64,000 nt of DNA from Halonotius aquaticus (lineage in GTDB: Archaea > Halobacteriota > Halobacteria > Halobacteriales > Haloferacaceae): the NCBI RefSeq assembly GCF_003605575.1, contig NZ_QKNY01000007.1, forward strand, positions 18,637 to 82,636, in the 5' to 3' direction. Positions 9,780-18,562 of the stretch are shown here, piece after piece. Made by a program: the position numbers and the translations under genes. The notes beneath the pieces were generated by a model. It was not told where the DNA came from. It did not search any database and saw nothing but the letters and a program-made list of their open reading frames with translations. Numbering within the stretch: the stretch's first letter is position 1; every line of letters begins with the position of its first letter.

Positions 9780-10385
9780 GTGACTACATGGGTTGAGACG
9801 CCGACCGACGGTCGGGGTCGCGGACCGGTCGGGATCGCTCGTGCGTGGGCTGCGGTGCTCCGCAGCCCCCGGCAGTTTTTCACGAACGGTGTCGCCCCCG
9901 GTGATCAGGCCCCTGGCCTTGCCTTCGCGGTCGTCGTCGCCGTTGTCTATGTTGCTGGGCTGTTAGCCGTCCAACCCGAACTCATCCTCGGCACGTCGGT
10001 TGTACCGATTCTCGGCGGGAGTACCGCGGTGACGATGTTGTTAGTTCTGCTCGTGACCGCTGTCGTCGCTGCGCCCGCCGGACTGCATCTGATCGCGGCG
10101 ATCCAGACGGTGTTGTTGATGCTGACAGTCGATGATCGTGCCGGCGTCAGCGAGACGGTACAGGTGGTCGCCTACGCGACCGCACCCTGTGCGCTGGCAT
10201 GGATTCCGGTGCCGGCGGTGGCGGCGACCTGCACGCTGTATGGGGCCGGATTGTTGCTCTTTGGGCTCGCAACCGTTCACGAAACGTCGCTCCTGCGGGC
10301 GATTATAGCGGGCGGGATCCCGGCTGCCCTCGTTTTCGGGGTTGGCTTCCGTGGGTTCTGGCTGTTGGCGTCACTCGTGGGATAG
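9780..10385 (+). CDS. Yip1-family integral membrane protein
   Basis: 201 residues with five predicted membrane helices between residues about 45 and 200. The N-terminal stretch AWAAVLRSPRQFFTNGVAPGDQAPGLAFAV fits prokaryotic Yip1 (PF04893) proteins, which usually begin with a short amphipathic segment before the first helix. The start is GTG at 9780. Function is unknown. It lies between the HD hydrolase and the RecJ-like gene with no overlap. Confidence 0.75.
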   Translation: MTTWVETPTDGRGRGPVGIARAWAAVLRSPRQFFTNGVAPGDQAPGLAFAVVVAVVYVAGLLAVQPELILGTSVVPILGGSTAVTMLLVLLVTAVVAAPAGLHLIAAIQTVLLMLTVDDRAGVSETVQVVAYATAPCALAWIPVPAVAATCTLYGAGLLLFGLATVHETSLLRAIIAGGIPAALVFGVGFRGFWLLASLVG

Positions 10386-10439
10386 CTGACAGCCGCGTTT
10401 CGACAACCGTTAAAGGGAGGCACCCTAGTTCGGGAACAA

Positions 10440-12767
10440 ATGGGTACCTGTATCATCTGTGGCACGCCCGTCGACGGCGGCCACGTTTGTGCGAGTCATC
10501 AAGAAGACGTCCTTTTCGAGTTCCGTGGCAACAACGCCGCTCAACTCGTTCCAAGCCGTTTCTATGAGGGAACGGTCGACGGCTACGCCGATTTCGGTGT
10601 CTTCGTCGATATCGCTCCCGGCGTGACCGGCCTCCTGCACCGGAGCGAACTTGATCGGCGACTCGATAGCCTTGATTGGGAGCCCGGCGACACCGTCTGT
10701 GTCAAGGTGACCAACGTCCGGGACAACGGCAACATCGACCTCGCCAAATCGATCCGCCAGTCCGAACGCGAGTTCCGCGGGAAGATCATCCTCGATGGCG
10801 ACGGCGAGACGCTTCCGAGCGACGAGGACGACGATGCCGACGCTGACGCCGACGAGGAGACCCCCGACCCGGAGTCGACACCGGCTGAGTCCGCCAGTGA
10901 CTCAGCCGATACCGACGACACCGCTATCGACACCGACGACACCGCGATTGACACCGACGCCGACGAGTCATCACCGACGGAGAACGACCCATCGCCGACC
11001 GACGCGACGGCCGATCCGACACCGGCCGAGACCGATGGCGATGCGGCAGCCGTCACTGAATCAACCGGCGACGATGTCGCATCCGAATCCGTTGCCGACA
11101 CGGCTGGTGGCACCGCAGACGCTGCTGTCGACGCCGAAGCTGTCACCGATACTGACGCCGACACGAACGGCACGGCGGCCGTCGCTGTCGCCGAGTCTGA
11201 CGACGCCGACGCCGAAACCGTGGACGCAGACGATGCTGACCCCGCTCCCGACACCGTGAGCGCTGACGATGCCGACGCTGACAGCGACACAACGGTCGCA
11301 GCCCTCACCGATCAGGTCGGCGAGGCGGTTCGCCTCGACGGCGAGATCGTCAGCGTCCGCCAGACCGGCGGCCCAACCATCTTCGAACTCCGCGATGAGA
11401 CCGGTGTCGTCGACTGTGCGGCCTTCGTTGAGGCTGGCGTTCGCGCCTATCCCGACATTGAGGTCGGCGATGTCGTCCGTCTCGACGGCGAGGTGGAACA
11501 ACGGCGTGGTGAACTCCAGGTTGAAACCGAAGCACTCGTTGCGTTAGAGGGGTCGGCCCGCGATGCTGTAACCGATCGGCTGGCCGACGCGCTGACCGAT
11601 CGCGCCCGACCCGATGAGCTCGATCCGATCGGCGATCACAACACTGTCGCCGAGATGGCCGAGTCGCTGCTGGATGTCGCCGAGGCGATCCGGCGAGCGA
11701 TCTTGGAATCGCGGCCGGTCGTCATCCGCCACCCCGCGACCGCCGCAGGCTACGTTGCCGGGGCGGCCATCGAGCGCGCTGTGTTGCCCCTCGTTCGTGA
11801 GGAACACGCCCGCTCGGACGCCGAGTACCACTACATCGTCCGCCGCCCGCTGGAGAACGCGGTCTACGACATGGACGATGCGACTAACGACGCCACCCAG
11901 ATGCTGCAGGATCGGGATCGACACGACGAGAAGCTACCCCTGTTCTGCTTCGTCGGCGCGGGCTCGACGGCTGACTCCGTCGACGGGCTTGGGCTGCTCG
12001 GTGTGTACGGTGCCGAACGGATCGTTCTTGACGCCATCGCCGCCGACCCCGAGATCAGCGACGTGGTCGAGCAGGTTGTCACCGGCGACGCCGCCGACCT
12101 CTCGATCGGCGCGCTGACGGCGACGCTTGCGGCCGCGCTCAACCCCGAGGTAAGCGAGGAGATGCAGCACCTCCCCGCGGTCAGCTACTGGGAGAACACG
12201 CCCGCAGCGTACACCGAGGCCGCCGAACAGGCTGGCTACGATGCCGAACAGGTGCGACACCTTCGGGAAGCCATCGCGCTTGAGGCCTACTACCAGTCCT
12301 ACCAGGACAAACGTGAGTTGATTACGGATCTCCTGTTCGACGATGCTGGCGGGCTTGCGGGCCACATCGCTGAGCAGTTCCGACAGAAACTCGACGATGA
12401 GCTTGCAACCGCTCAAGCCAACCTCGACCGCCGAGAGCACGATGATGTTGGTGTTGCGGTACTCGATACCGACCAGTTCACCCACCGCTTTGATTTCCCA
12501 CCGACGACGCTGCTGCTTGATGAGCTGCATTACGTCGAACGCGACGAGGGTGCGTTCCTCACCATCGGCGTTGGGATGGATGAACTGTATCTTCGGAGCA
12601 GCCAGTCTCTCGATGTTCGTGCGATCGCTGAGGCGGCCGCCGAGGCCGCGCCTGAAGCCGACGTCACCGCTCGCGGCATCCGCGAGGGCCGCATTGAGTT
12701 CCTCTCGGGCCGACGCGAGGCTGCCCGTGAGGCCGTTATCGACGCGGCTGTCGATCGTTTCGAGTAG
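10440..12767 (+). CDS. Multidomain nucleic-acid-binding protein: zinc ribbon, S1, acidic linker, OB fold, RecJ/DHH-like region with degenerate active site
   Basis: A 775-residue protein. Residues 4-20 hold Cys/His pairs (CIIC, CASH) that could bind zinc. Residues 36-105 are an S1 domain (YEGTVDGYADFGVFVDIAPG). Residues about 119-285 form a long Asp/Ala/Thr linker. Residues about 290-365 are an OB fold (DGEIVSVRQTGGPTIFELRD). Residues about 400-775 resemble RecJ-type DHH phosphoesterases, ending in a DHHA1-like part. The motif I region reads IRHPATAAGYVAGAAIE, without the expected DxDG acids, so a metal-dependent nuclease activity looks unlikely. Archaea have inactive RecJ homologues related to Cdc45, and this may be one; that link is an inference. 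Confidence 0.75.
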   Translation: MGTCIICGTPVDGGHVCASHQEDVLFEFRGNNAAQLVPSRFYEGTVDGYADFGVFVDIAPGVTGLLHRSELDRRLDSLDWEPGDTVCVKVTNVRDNGNIDLAKSIRQSEREFRGKIILDGDGETLPSDEDDDADADADEETPDPESTPAESASDSADTDDTAIDTDDTAIDTDADESSPTENDPSPTDATADPTPAETDGDAAAVTESTGDDVASESVADTAGGTADAAVDAEAVTDTDADTNGTAAVAVAESDDADAETVDADDADPAPDTVSADDADADSDTTVAALTDQVGEAVRLDGEIVSVRQTGGPTIFELRDETGVVDCAAFVEAGVRAYPDIEVGDVVRLDGEVEQRRGELQVETEALVALEGSARDAVTDRLADALTDRARPDELDPIGDHNTVAEMAESLLDVAEAIRRAILESRPVVIRHPATAAGYVAGAAIERAVLPLVREEHARSDAEYHYIVRRPLENAVYDMDDATNDATQMLQDRDRHDEKLPLFCFVGAGSTADSVDGLGLLGVYGAERIVLDAIAADPEISDVVEQVVTGDAADLSIGALTATLAAALNPEVSEEMQHLPAVSYWENTPAAYTEAAEQAGYDAEQVRHLREAIALEAYYQSYQDKRELITDLLFDDAGGLAGHIAEQFRQKLDDELATAQANLDRREHDDVGVAVLDTDQFTHRFDFPPTTLLLDELHYVERDEGAFLTIGVGMDELYLRSSQSLDVRAIAEAAAEAAPEADVTARGIREGRIEFLSGRREAAREAVIDAAVDRFE
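10917..10958 (+). repeat. 21-bp in-frame tandem duplication in the acidic linker
   Basis: Two near-identical 21-bp units encode DDTAIDT twice, at residues about 159-172 of the RecJ-like protein. Such slippage products are common in disordered acidic linkers and probably only change linker length. Confidence 0.6.
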
Positions 12768-12781
12768 CTGTCGCGTCTCGG

Positions 12782-12829
12782 CGTTTGCGACACCGGGTTC
12801 AACAGCGGTGTGTCACAGTGTCGCAAACG
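12782..12829. promoter_or_regulatory. Perfect 12-bp inverted repeat upstream of archaellin gene
   Basis: CGTTTGCGACAC (12782-12793) and GTGTCGCAAACG (12818-12829) are perfect inverted arms with a 24-base spacer. Inside, ACACCG (12790-12795) can alternatively pair with CGGTGT (12806-12811). It lies 14 bases after the RecJ-like stop and about 29 bases before the archaellin TATA box. It may be a terminator for the upstream gene, an operator for the archaellin, or both. Confidence 0.6.
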
Positions 12830-12852
12830 TATCGTGCCGCTGGTAAGTACAT

Positions 12853-12865
12853 GAAACGTTTTATA
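12853..12865 (+). promoter_or_regulatory. BRE/TATA element of the archaellin gene
   Basis: GAAACGTTTTATA is a strong archaeal BRE plus TATA box. The predicted transcription start near 12888-12892 leaves a leader of about 45-50 bases before ATG 12937, so this mRNA is not leaderless, unlike many neighbours. Confidence 0.65.
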
Positions 12866-12936
12866 CCGTCATATCCATAGTTGTAGATAAGGTACCGGTG
12901 TCGTATCGGCTGCGGTGATCGCACCCCTCAACCACC

Positions 12937-13527
12937 ATGTTCAGCACCAACGAGCGCGGTCAGGTCGGGATAGGAACCCTTATCGTTTTCATAGCTATGG
13001 TGCTCGTTGCCGCGATCGCCTCCGGTGTGCTGATTACGACCGCTGGACAACTGCAGTCTCAAGCCTCCCAGACCGGCGAGGAAACGACCTCACAGGTCAG
13101 TGACGTACTCCGGATTACAGATATTATCGGCACCGCCAATGCGAGCGGTGGGACGACAGAGATCGAAACCATCGAAGCGAAGATCCGCCTTGCCTCGGGT
13201 GCTGATTCTGTTGAGATGAATGAAACCTCGTACACAATTGCCACGATGGGGGACACAAACGCTGCGACGGTTGTTTCTGGCAATGAAAGCACCACTGGGG
13301 TCAGTTACAATCAGTCACAGGGATTGGCCGACGGCGAGACGACACTGACTGACCAAAGTCAGGTTATTATTGCGAAGTTTGATCTTACAAATATTTCTGG
13401 CGTGAACACGCTTGCTGCTGACGACCGTGTTTCGATCAGTGTCGAAGCCCCCGCCGGCGGTCGAACTGTCACCGAAAAGCAGGCACCTGGACAGCTTGAA
13501 GACGGCAGCTCCTACGTTCTCAGGTAA
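12937..13527 (+). CDS. Archaellin (archaeal flagellin)
   Basis: A 196-residue filament protein. It has the type III signal peptide [13 protein letters not shown], with prepilin peptidase (PibD/ArlK) cleavage expected after Gly8, followed by the hydrophobic helix that packs the filament core ([21 protein letters not shown]). Five N-glycosylation sequons are present (Asn68, 95, 116, 125, 152). No other arl/fla genes are next to it, so it is either a dispersed archaellin or an alternative filament subunit. Codon use after residue 60 is less GC-biased than in the neighbours. Confidence 0.93.
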   Translation: MFSTNERGQVGIGTLIVFIAMVLVAAIASGVLITTAGQLQSQASQTGEETTSQVSDVLRITDIIGTANASGGTTEIETIEAKIRLASGADSVEMNETSYTIATMGDTNAATVVSGNESTTGVSYNQSQGLADGETTLTDQSQVIIAKFDLTNISGVNTLAADDRVSISVEAPAGGRTVTEKQAPGQLEDGSSYVLR

Positions 13528-13669
13528 CCGGCTCGCGGTGGTATTGGTCGTTGTTGCTGTCTAGCTTCGCGTAGACTACGATTTCTGTCGGTACACCTCT
13601 TGATTTCCATGGTGAGGTACAGTCTCACACCAGCGGTATCTTTTTGCGCTCTGACTATAATATATTATC

Positions 13670-13939
13670 ATGAATGTTTCTCAGACCACACAGCAGGTTC
13701 GGGGAACCGTCGTGACCGAATTAAACCGGCACAGCGCGATGACACTCCGGTCTGAGGACGATCGCACGTATCAGATCGTCGACTGCGCGTCACCAGGGCT
13801 TGCCGACGAGCTCGCCGCACTGACGGTCGGCGACACTGTTTCGGTCACCCTCACCGAGGCCGCCTGCCGTGGCAACGGATGGCGGGTAACCGCTGTTGAC
13901 ACCGACTGTGCGGTCGTTGACGCATCGCTTGTCGCCTGA
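13670..13939 (+). CDS. Small beta-rich protein, unknown function
   Basis: 89 residues with alternating hydrophobic strands (RGTVVTELNRHSAMTLRSED, TYQIVDC, VGDTVSVTLTEA, GNGWRVTAV), consistent with a small beta-barrel or OB-like fold. ATG 13670 follows an AT-rich stretch (TATAATATATT) only a few bases upstream. No membrane segment or catalytic motif is visible. I do not recognise a named family. It lies on the same strand as rqcH, with an 87-base gap. Confidence 0.7.
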   Translation: MNVSQTTQQVRGTVVTELNRHSAMTLRSEDDRTYQIVDCASPGLADELAALTVGDTVSVTLTEAACRGNGWRVTAVDTDCAVVDASLVA

Positions 13940-14026
13940 GCTCGTCGACGCAGTTGACGTCCACCCCACCCCTGGCGACGCATACCGGAACGACACCCCT
14001 TTTTCCCGTCGTCGTGAGAGGTCGGT

Positions 14027-16162
14027 ATGAACGCCAAGCGGGAGCTCTCTAGCATTGATCTCGCCGCCCTCGTCACCGAGATGGGCCGCTACGAGGGCGC
14101 GAAGGTCGACAAGGCGTATCTCTACGGCGATGATCTGCTCCGGCTCAAATGCCGGGATTTCGACCGCGGTCGCGTCGAGTTGCTGCTTGAGGTCGGCGAG
14201 GTCAAACGCGCGCACATGGCCGACCCCGAGCACGTTGCTGACGCCCCCGGCCGGCCGCCAAACTTCGCGAAGATGCTGCGCAACCGCCTCGGCGGCGCGG
14301 ATTTCGCTGGCGTCACCCAGTATGAGTTCGATCGGATTCTTGTCTTCGAGTTCGAACGCCCCGACGCCAATACGACCCTTGTCGTTGAGCTGTTCGGCGA
14401 AGGCAACATCGCCGCCCTCGATGAAACCGGCGAGGTCATCCAGAGCCTCCAGACCGTCCGGCTGAAATCTCGCACGATCGCTCCCGGCAGCCAGTATGAG
14501 TACCCCGACTCCCGGATCGATCCGCTTTCGATCGGCTACGATACCTTCGTCCGAGAGATGGAGGACTCCACCAGCGACGTGGTGCGCACCATCGCTACCC
14601 AACTCAACCTCGGCGGCCTCTACGCTGAGGAGGTCTGTACGCGGGCTGGCGTCCCGAAAGAGACCACAATCGACGAAGCCGACGAAGATGACTACCAAGC
14701 TCTCTACGACGCCCTCAACGAGCTGGCCACCCGTGTCGATACTGGCGATTTCGAGCCACGAATCTACCTCGATGACGACCGCGTTGTCGACGTGACACCG
14801 TTCCCGTTGGCCGAACGCGAAGCTGAGGGGCTTGACGAAGCCCACTACGACGATTTCACCACCGCCGTCGACGACTACTTTCACCGGTTTGATCGCTCCG
14901 ATGACGACACCGACAGCTCCGAGCCACACGATGGCAAACCGGATTTCGAGGCCGAGATCGCCAAACAACAGCGCATCATCGACCAACAGGAGGGTGCTAT
15001 CGAGGGGTTCGAGCAGCAGGCCGCCGCCGAACGCGCCAAAGCCGAAGCCCTCTACGAGCAGTACGACCGCGTTGATGAGATCCTCACAACGATCCAGGAT
15101 GCCCGCGAGGATGGCGTCCCGTGGGACGAGATCGATACCACCCTCCAGGAGGCCGCCGACTCCGGCCTGCCGGCTGCTGAGGCCGTCGTTGAGGTCGATG
15201 GCTCCGAAGGAACGGTCACGGTCGATCTTGGTGAGACACAGACGACCTTAGACGCGACTGTTGGCGTCGAAAAGAACGCCGACCACCTGTATCAGGAAGC
15301 CAAACGTATCGAGGACAAAAAGGAGGGCGCGAAAGCCGCGATCGAAAACACCCGCGAGGAACTTGCGGCGATTAAAGCGCGCCGCGATGCGTGGGAAGCA
15401 GACGACGCAGACAGCGACGATGACGATAACGAGGGTGACGACAGCGATGCCGATACCGATGAGTTCGCCGAGACTGACTGGCTCGCGCGGTCGTCGATCC
15501 CGATCAAACGCGATGAGGGCTGGTACGAACGGTTCCGCTGGTTCCACACGACCGACGACTTCCTCGTTATCGGCGGCCGCAATGCGGATCAAAACGAGGC
15601 TCTCGTGAAAAAATATATGAGCAGCGGCGACCGCTTCTTCCACGCCCAAGCCCACGGCGGCCCGGTGACCATCCTGAAGGCAACCGGCCCGAGCGAACCC
15701 GCCAAATCGGTCGATTTCCCCGAGACAACCCTCCGACAGGCCGCACAGTTCGCTGTGTCGCACTCGTCGGTCTGGAAGGCTGGTCAACACGCCGGCGACG
15801 TGTACATGGTTGAGCCTGACCAGGTCTCGAAAACGCCGGAGAGCGGCGAGTATATCGAGAAGGGAAGCTTCGTGATCCGGGGCGACCGCACCTACTTTAC
15901 CGATCTTGCCGTCGACCTCGCGGTTGGGATTCAGTGTGAGCCACAAACGCGCGTCGTCGGTGGGCCGACCGCCGCTGTCGCCGACAACGCCGCGACACAC
16001 CTTGAACTGCAACCCGGCAAATACGCCCAAAACGATATGGCGAAACGCTGTTATCGCTCGCTCAAGGGTCGCTTCGCCGACGAAAGCTTCGTCCGCTCGG
16101 TTGCCAGCCCGGATCTGATTCAGGAACACCTGCCTGCAGGCGGTAGCGAAATCGTCGACTGA
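14027..16162 (+). CDS. rqcH: RqcH (NEMF/Rqc2/FbpA family) ribosome-associated quality control protein
   Basis: A 711-residue NFACT protein that binds obstructed 50S subunits carrying peptidyl-tRNA and, in bacteria, drives C-terminal alanine tailing. Domains in order: NFACT-N (residues 1-270) with the conserved Asp-Arg pair in YEFDRIL (Asp102, Arg103), helix-hairpin-helix and coiled coil (about 300-450), and the NFACT-R domain (about 490-620; WFHTTDDFLVIGGRNADQNE). An Asp-rich insert (DADSDDDDNEGDDSDADTDE) precedes NFACT-R and is a typical halophilic linker. Length and domain order are normal for archaeal orthologues. Confidence 0.93.
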   Translation: MNAKRELSSIDLAALVTEMGRYEGAKVDKAYLYGDDLLRLKCRDFDRGRVELLLEVGEVKRAHMADPEHVADAPGRPPNFAKMLRNRLGGADFAGVTQYEFDRILVFEFERPDANTTLVVELFGEGNIAALDETGEVIQSLQTVRLKSRTIAPGSQYEYPDSRIDPLSIGYDTFVREMEDSTSDVVRTIATQLNLGGLYAEEVCTRAGVPKETTIDEADEDDYQALYDALNELATRVDTGDFEPRIYLDDDRVVDVTPFPLAEREAEGLDEAHYDDFTTAVDDYFHRFDRSDDDTDSSEPHDGKPDFEAEIAKQQRIIDQQEGAIEGFEQQAAAERAKAEALYEQYDRVDEILTTIQDAREDGVPWDEIDTTLQEAADSGLPAAEAVVEVDGSEGTVTVDLGETQTTLDATVGVEKNADHLYQEAKRIEDKKEGAKAAIENTREELAAIKARRDAWEADDADSDDDDNEGDDSDADTDEFAETDWLARSSIPIKRDEGWYERFRWFHTTDDFLVIGGRNADQNEALVKKYMSSGDRFFHAQAHGGPVTILKATGPSEPAKSVDFPETTLRQAAQFAVSHSSVWKAGQHAGDVYMVEPDQVSKTPESGEYIEKGSFVIRGDRTYFTDLAVDLAVGIQCEPQTRVVGGPTAAVADNAATHLELQPGKYAQNDMAKRCYRSLKGRFADESFVRSVASPDLIQEHLPAGGSEIVD

Positions 16163-16196
16163 TCGATCCCGCCGGGGTTGTCGTCGCCGCGACGCG

Positions 16197-16206
16197 CAGG
16201 TATAAC
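16197..16206 (+). promoter_or_regulatory. TATA-like box for the DUF4013 gene
   Basis: AGGTATAACT lies 26-35 bases before ATG 16232, which supports that start rather than the upstream in-frame start at 16178. Confidence 0.45.
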
Positions 16207-16231
16207 TGCCCGGAGCGTCTGGGCTGAGGTG

Positions 16232-17278
16232 ATGCTCAACGAGGCCCTCCGCGTCCCCTACCGCGCTGTCGACGCAACAGGGACGCTGCTTGTCGGGGCG
16301 GTGCTGACAGGACTCACCGTTGTTGCCGCCGCCGGCTGGTTCGCGTTGCTGGCGGTCGATCCCCTGATCGGTGCCGCGGTGACGCCGCTCATCTTCCTGT
16401 TGAGTCTGGTGGTGCGGGGGTATCTGGTTCGTGTTGTCGCCGCCGGGATCAGCGAGCGTTCCGACGCGCCTTCCTTTGTCCGGTGGGGGTCGCTGCTCCG
16501 TACTGGGACACAATCAACGTTTGTCTCGGTGATCTACGCGCTCCCGGCGGCGGTGTGTGTCGGCCTTGCTGGGGGAGCGGCCGCAGCCACGATCATTGAC
16601 CCACCCGGCTTCGAGGGGATTCCGCAGGTGCTTGCGGCGGTCGCAATGCTGATCGGTGGGTTCGGGCTTCTCATCTATGGGCTCGTCTATCTGTATCTTC
16701 GCCCAGCCGCGCGGGCTGTCTTGGCGGCGACCGGGTCGCTGTGGGCGGCCGTCAACCCCCGCCGCGTGGTCGGCGTTTCGCTGTCGGGATCCTATCTCGC
16801 CGGCTGGCTGATCGCAATGGGATTGTTGACCGTCGGCCCGCTGTTGGTGACGCCGTTGGTCGTGATCTCGGTGCTCGCTGGACTGTACGATATCGCGTTG
16901 GCTGCCATCGGTGGCCTGCTCACCCTGCTTGTCACGGTGGTGCTGTTGTTTTCGTTGCGGATGTCGGCAGCGTGGGCGACAGGACGGGGGGCTGCCGACG
17001 CGTTGCGACCCGACACTGGCATCGGATTCGTTGCTGATGCGTTGCCGGATTCACCCACGGTCGTCGATACCGGGCTCCCGGATCGTCCGACCGAGGCGCC
17101 GCCGTCGGTACAGGTCGGGCGTGAGGTTGACGCCGGCACGGGCGGTGTCGCCCAGCACACCGACGGCGGTGCCGACCAGTCGATCGAGTTCGGGATGCCG
17201 GAGTCGACGACACCGACGACGGCCGTGGGCGACGACGAGCCCGGGGATTTCGACTGGGACGTTGCTGAGCGGGAGTAG
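16232..17278 (+). CDS. DUF4013 multi-pass membrane protein with acidic tail
   Basis: 348 residues. It opens MLNEALRVPYRAVDATGTLLVGAVLTGL, the arrangement seen in DUF4013 proteins (short amphipathic start and then a first helix), followed by five or six further hydrophobic segments up to residue about 255. The last 90 residues are hydrophilic, Asp/Thr/Pro-rich and probably disordered in the cytosol. Function is unknown. A second, shorter DUF4013 gene lies at 34601-35272. The start at 16232 is chosen by promoter spacing. Confidence 0.75.
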   Translation: MLNEALRVPYRAVDATGTLLVGAVLTGLTVVAAAGWFALLAVDPLIGAAVTPLIFLLSLVVRGYLVRVVAAGISERSDAPSFVRWGSLLRTGTQSTFVSVIYALPAAVCVGLAGGAAAATIIDPPGFEGIPQVLAAVAMLIGGFGLLIYGLVYLYLRPAARAVLAATGSLWAAVNPRRVVGVSLSGSYLAGWLIAMGLLTVGPLLVTPLVVISVLAGLYDIALAAIGGLLTLLVTVVLLFSLRMSAAWATGRGAADALRPDTGIGFVADALPDSPTVVDTGLPDRPTEAPPSVQVGREVDAGTGGVAQHTDGGADQSIEFGMPESTTPTTAVGDDEPGDFDWDVAERE

Positions 17279-17288
17279 TCGCCGCGGC

Positions 17289-17828
17289 TCAGGAAAACTG
17301 AGCGGCGATATCGGCTTCGGTGATGATGCCGACGGTCGCGCCACCCTGGGTGACCATCACGGCCTTGTAGTGTTCCAAGAGATTCCGGATCTCGTCGACG
17401 GTGGCGTCCTCGCTGACCGTCGGGAACGATTCGCTCATGACCTCGCTGACCGGGTAGTCGCTGACGTCCTCGCCGGCTTGGATCACGTCGTGTTGGCTGA
17501 TCGAGCCGACCGGGACGCCGTTCTGCAACACCGGGAGTTGGGAGTAGGCTTCCGACTCCATCGTCTCGACGGCGTCGCCGACGGCGTCGTCAGGGGCAAC
17601 GCTGATAACGGTCTCGTTCATCAGATCAGCAGCGCGAACGACCTCGCCTTCGGCCTCGTCTAAGGCGTTGACGATCCGGCGAAGCGTCGAGAGCCGTGGG
17701 TCGACATCGCCGCCCTCGATGCGGGCGATCAGCGGCTGTGAGACGCCGGCGGCCTCGGCGAGTGCACTCTGGGTAAGTTCCAAGGCGGTGCGGCGTTCCT
17801 TGAGATCCTGTGGCGTCGGCAGATCCAT
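17289..17828 (-). CDS. HTH (XRE-type) plus twin CBS-domain transcriptional regulator
   Basis: 179 residues. Residues about 6-60 are a Cro/CI-type helix-turn-helix (LKERRTALELTQSALAEAAGVSQPLIARIEGG). Residues 66-178 are two CBS domains (LMNETVISVAPDDAVGDAV; VMSESFPTVSEDATVDEI). CBS pairs usually bind adenosyl ligands, so this is likely a regulator that senses adenylate or S-adenosyl compounds. It is encoded convergently to the DUF4013 gene. Targets are unknown. Confidence 0.88.
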   Translation of the reverse strand: MDLPTPQDLKERRTALELTQSALAEAAGVSQPLIARIEGGDVDPRLSTLRRIVNALDEAEGEVVRAADLMNETVISVAPDDAVGDAVETMESEAYSQLPVLQNGVPVGSISQHDVIQAGEDVSDYPVSEVMSESFPTVSEDATVDEIRNLLEHYKAVMVTQGGATVGIITEADIAAQFS

Positions 17829-17887
17829 ACAGGCCTATTACCCCAAGTTATTGAAAAGCTTTCGTCGGCAACGCCGGGTGGCGACAG

Positions 17888-18256
17888 TTATTCCGTAGCC
17901 TCTGGGTTGTCCTCGTCCTCGTCGATCACGTCGATAACCGTCAGCGGCACGTCCCGCAGCGCGCCGCCGACCTCGCTTTTGGCGATCCGGGAGGCGTGTT
18001 CGACGCTGTCGGCGTTGAACACATCGATCTCAAGCAGCAGGCCGACCAGCGCGGTGTCGGCGGCGATAAACGCCGAGTCGAAGGGCTCGCCGCAGGCCGG
18101 ACAGCCGGTGACGCCGACCTCGACGTCGACGTACTCCTTGTCGGCCTCGTTGAGCCGCTTGCCGGCGGAGCTCACGGCGACGCCGATGGCGTCGTCGACA
18201 TCCTCAACATCACGAACCAACCAAGCCGCTTCCATGGCGACGAGATAGTTGCTCAT
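17888..18256 (-). CDS. UPF0212 (DUF555) family protein
   Basis: 122 residues matching the archaeal UPF0212 pattern: N-terminal YLVAMEAAWLVRDVEDVDDAIGVAVSSAGKRLN, a CPAC pair (GCPACGEPFDSAFI) that could bind metal, and a C-terminal ADSVEHASRIAKSEVGGALRDVPL. ATG at 18256 gives the family start MSNYLVAMEAAW; 37 extra upstream residues in the longer reading look non-coding. Function is not established. It is 59 bases upstream of the HTH-CBS gene on the same strand. Confidence 0.88.
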   Translation of the reverse strand: MSNYLVAMEAAWLVRDVEDVDDAIGVAVSSAGKRLNEADKEYVDVEVGVTGCPACGEPFDSAFIAADTALVGLLLEIDVFNADSVEHASRIAKSEVGGALRDVPLTVIDVIDEDEDNPEATE

Positions 18257-18562
18257 ATACGTTCCTTGGGCCGGAGGGTTTCGTGTCTTGTGATTCGTTC
18301 CTGCTAGGAGAGCGGGGTCTACTGGTCGGCTATATCGAGGCTCACACACTGGTTTGGATAGGCGCAAGAGCCCTGTTGGTTTCCCATAAGTTACGACAAT
18401 CAGGCCGGTTTGTCACACGGTTTACGTCGGATGAGCGGCCGTTCGACGGTCACGCGGCTCTGTTCGCGGCGACAACCCAAAACCGCACGACAGCGTTGAT
18501 GTTGACGCAGATCTCGCCTCCAAACACTTATATACCGCTACTGGCCAGGGGTGAGTACGGAC
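18257..18562. other. 306-base divergent intergenic region
   Basis: It separates the UPF0212 gene (minus) from a small membrane protein gene (plus). On the plus strand a clear TATA box (CTTATATA, 18527-18534) precedes ATG 18563. I see no convincing gene, tRNA or long repeat in the remaining 270 bases; a long plus-strand reading frame starting at 18283 overlaps the real small gene in another frame and lacks halophile composition. Confidence 0.5.
18527..18534 (+). promoter_or_regulatory. TATA box of the 54-residue membrane protein gene
   Basis: CTTATATA lies 29-36 bases before ATG 18563, which is promoter spacing for an almost leaderless transcript. Confidence 0.55.

Noticed and set aside
10440-12767. 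Active RecJ nuclease
   Set aside because: The DxDG acids of motif I are absent in the region that aligns by eye, so the call is RecJ-like rather than RecJ.
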